Assembly: GCA_963666705.2 (NCBI GenBank)
Contig: CAXXKO010000008.1
Location: forward strand, 1-16,200
DNA: 16,200 nucleotides
Origin: G963666705 sp963666705
Lineage (GTDB): Bacteria; Pseudomonadota; Alphaproteobacteria; CADEGL01
Reading direction: 5' to 3'
Part shown: piece after piece, positions 14,986 to 16,200 of the stretch
How the letters are laid out: the number at the start of each line of letters is the position of its first letter
Numbering within the stretch: the first letter of the stretch is position 1
Made by a program: the position numbers and the translations under genes
Notes under the pieces: generated by a model
Database searches by the model: none
Seen by the model: the letters and a program-made list of their open reading frames with translations, nothing else
What the model was told of the DNA's origin: nothing

Positions 14986-15904
14986 AGTAGAGCGATACCG
15001 TGTGGCGCGCCTCGGCGAAGAACAGCCAGCGCTCGATCAGAACACCCGCCCCGCCCGAGGTGAGGGCGAGGATAGCGGCGGCGAGGGCGGCCCACCCCTC
15101 GAGGCCGAACTGCGCCACCGTGAGTGCCGCCGGCAGGCCGGCGCCGAAGAGGAGCGCCAGGCGGCGGAGCTTCGCGGCGTGCTTGCGCGCAACGCGGAAT
15201 CCCATCTCGCGGGTAAGGTAGCTTTCCCCGCTGTGCGGCGACTCCAGGAGGCGCACCCGGCCGATGGCGCCGAGGCCGGTTGCCGTCTCCGGCGTGCTGG
15301 CGCTTCCGGCCGCGCGCCACTGGGCGGCCTTGAGGCCCCAGGCCAGCAAGACGGCGGCCAGGCCGATGGCGGCCGGCCACGCCCCATCGGCCCGGAAGGC
15401 CCGCGACAGGGCCGACAGGCAGAGCCCGCCGGTCATCAGCGCGAAGGCCAGGTAGACCGGCGCGGTCAGGGGCTGGTGCCAGCGCGCGATGGGTTTGAGC
15501 GAGCCATAGATCATGCCCGTGCACCAGACCGTGCCGGCGGCGCCGAGGGCCGCGAGGAGGCCGGCCGCGCCCCACCAGCCGCCCACCTGCCCGAACCCGG
15601 CCCAGCCGAGCCCGAACAGGGCCGCGGGCAGGTAGGTGAGCAGCGCGAAGACGGCTTCGCGCGAGAGCCAGGAGGAGCGCCATTGGCTGAGCGCCCGCCA
15701 CGCCCGTCCCGGCCGCCCGAGATGGAATACGGACGAGAGGAGGCCGAAGGAGACGAGGCCGAGGGCGAGAGCCAGCCCGGCGGCGCCGAGCCCGCGCTGC
15801 GCCGGCAGGGCGCCCATCGGCGCGAGGATGCCCAAGAGGAAGAGGAGGCCGTATCCCGCGCCCGTTGCGACGGTGAAGAAGATGAGGGACGGCGCGGGAT
15901 GCAC
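14966..15904 (-). CDS. DmsC/SoeC-type membrane anchor subunit of a DMSO-reductase-family enzyme (312 aa)
   Basis: A polytopic membrane protein with about eight hydrophobic spans. The N-terminus reads HPAPSLIFFTVATGAGYG, the hallmark of DmsC-family quinol-linked anchors, and FHLGRPGRAWRAL and SSWLSREAVFA are typical family motifs. The anchor passes electrons between the quinone pool and the iron-sulfur subunit. I chose GTG 15904 because it gives the family's usual M-H-P-A start, with AGGGG about 10 nt upstream, and follows the upstream stop by 14 nt. TTG 15943, in frame, would overlap the upstream gene. The gene is the last of a minus-strand operon. By comparison with the SoeABC sulfite dehydrogenase, the closest match by eye, SoeC is possible; a DMSO or other reductase anchor is the alternative. 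Confidence 0.82.
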   Translation of the reverse strand: MHPAPSLIFFTVATGAGYGLLFLLGILAPMGALPAQRGLGAAGLALALGLVSFGLLSSVFHLGRPGRAWRALSQWRSSWLSREAVFALLTYLPAALFGLGWAGFGQVGGWWGAAGLLAALGAAGTVWCTGMIYGSLKPIARWHQPLTAPVYLAFALMTGGLCLSALSRAFRADGAWPAAIGLAAVLLAWGLKAAQWRAAGSASTPETATGLGAIGRVRLLESPHSGESYLTREMGFRVARKHAAKLRRLALLFGAGLPAALTVAQFGLEGWAALAAAILALTSGGAGVLIERWLFFAEARHTVSLYYGARGA

Positions 15905-15918
15905 GGCGTATGGCGCCC

Positions 15919-16200
15919 CTAGGACAACAGCCTGTCGACCCAACCGAGGAAGCCGCCCTCGGGCTCGGCCGCGGCCAGCGCCACTGGCGCGTCATCGCGG
16001 TCGGGCGCGGCCCGGGGCGGGAGGTACTTGTTGGTCGGCGCGTAGCCTGCTTCGGGCATGAGGTCGTAGCCGCCCCGCGCCGCCACCAGGCGCGAGACGT
16101 CCGAGTCCGGGTCGGCCAGGTCGCCGAAATGCCGGGCCGAGGCCGGGCAGGTGGAGACGCAGACCGGCACCCGATCGACGGGCTCGAGGTTCTCGTTGTA
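15919..16200 (-). CDS. Iron-sulfur (4Fe-4S) subunit, DmsB/SoeB-like, C-terminal part only
   Basis: The frame enters from the right edge and ends at the stop 15919-15921, so only about 93 C-terminal residues are seen; the start and most cysteine clusters lie outside. What is visible is PVCVSTCPASARHFGDL, the last ferredoxin-type cysteine pattern of the DmsB family, then a DPDSDVSRLVA segment. The following PEAGYAPTNKYLPPR resembles the C-terminal tail of SoeB-type subunits as I remember them. The protein relays electrons between the molybdopterin subunit (expected further upstream) and the membrane anchor next door, 14 nt downstream. The tail and the anchor favour a cytoplasmic sulfite-oxidising SoeABC complex over a DMSO reductase, with moderate confidence. 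Confidence 0.8.
   Translation of the reverse strand, partial: YNENLEPVDRVPVCVSTCPASARHFGDLADPDSDVSRLVAARGGYDLMPEAGYAPTNKYLPPRAAPDRDDAPVALAAAEPEGGFLGWVDRLLS

Noticed and set aside
1..16200. CRISPR array, tRNA, rRNA, phage attachment site or replication origin
   Set aside because: I looked for regularly spaced direct repeats, tRNA cloverleaves and rRNA-like conserved stretches and saw none.

Overview
The window is about 16.2 kb of very GC-rich DNA with the strong third-position GC bias of high-GC proteobacteria. That bias also produces long open frames antisense to real genes. The gene content (a membrane-anchored partner-switching module, a DMSO-reductase/SoeABC-type iron-sulfur plus anchor pair, a CspA-like protein, ATZ/TRZ amidohydrolases) suggests an alphaproteobacterium, perhaps of the Rhodospirillales. 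That placement is inference from gene content, not from a marker gene.

Layout. (1) 1-520: a 50-residue single-span membrane protein, then a non-coding element of about 285 bp with 36-bp perfect terminal inverted repeats, two large internal hairpins and a run of 22 G. It looks like a MITE and lies between two convergent genes. (2) 518-5106: a catabolic-looking cluster. A cytoplasmic gamma-glutamyltransferase-fold (Ntn) hydrolase lacks the usual gamma-glutamyl-binding arginine. It is divergent from one amidohydrolase, which converges on a second amidohydrolase. The natural substrate is not visible; hydrolysis of amide or ring C-N bonds is the shared theme. (3) 5169-9563: a signalling block on the minus strand. 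It has a membrane protein fusing a SpoIIE/PP2C phosphatase to an RsbW-type kinase, a STAS antagonist overlapping its 3' end, and a second HAMP-PP2C phosphatase whose frame is broken by one base at a run of six T. No sigma factor or output regulator is in the window.

(4) 9786-14462: a plus-strand run of four closely spaced genes: glycerol kinase, a threonine-synthase-like PLP enzyme, a long LOG-family protein and a DapA-family lyase/aldolase whose GTTGE loop reads GDNGE. A GC hairpin follows the last stop. (5) 14463-14888: a cold-shock-domain gene with a leader of about 216 bp rich in dyad symmetry. (6) 14931-16200: a GC inverted repeat between convergent genes, then the membrane anchor and the C-terminal part of the 4Fe-4S subunit of a DMSO-reductase-family enzyme, closest by eye to the SoeB/SoeC (sulfite dehydrogenase) type. 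This operon runs off the right edge.

The points most worth following up are the folded G22 element, the frameshifted phosphatase beside its intact paralogue, the arginine-less GGT with two amidohydrolases that lack the usual HxxE glutamate, and the mixed glpK operon.
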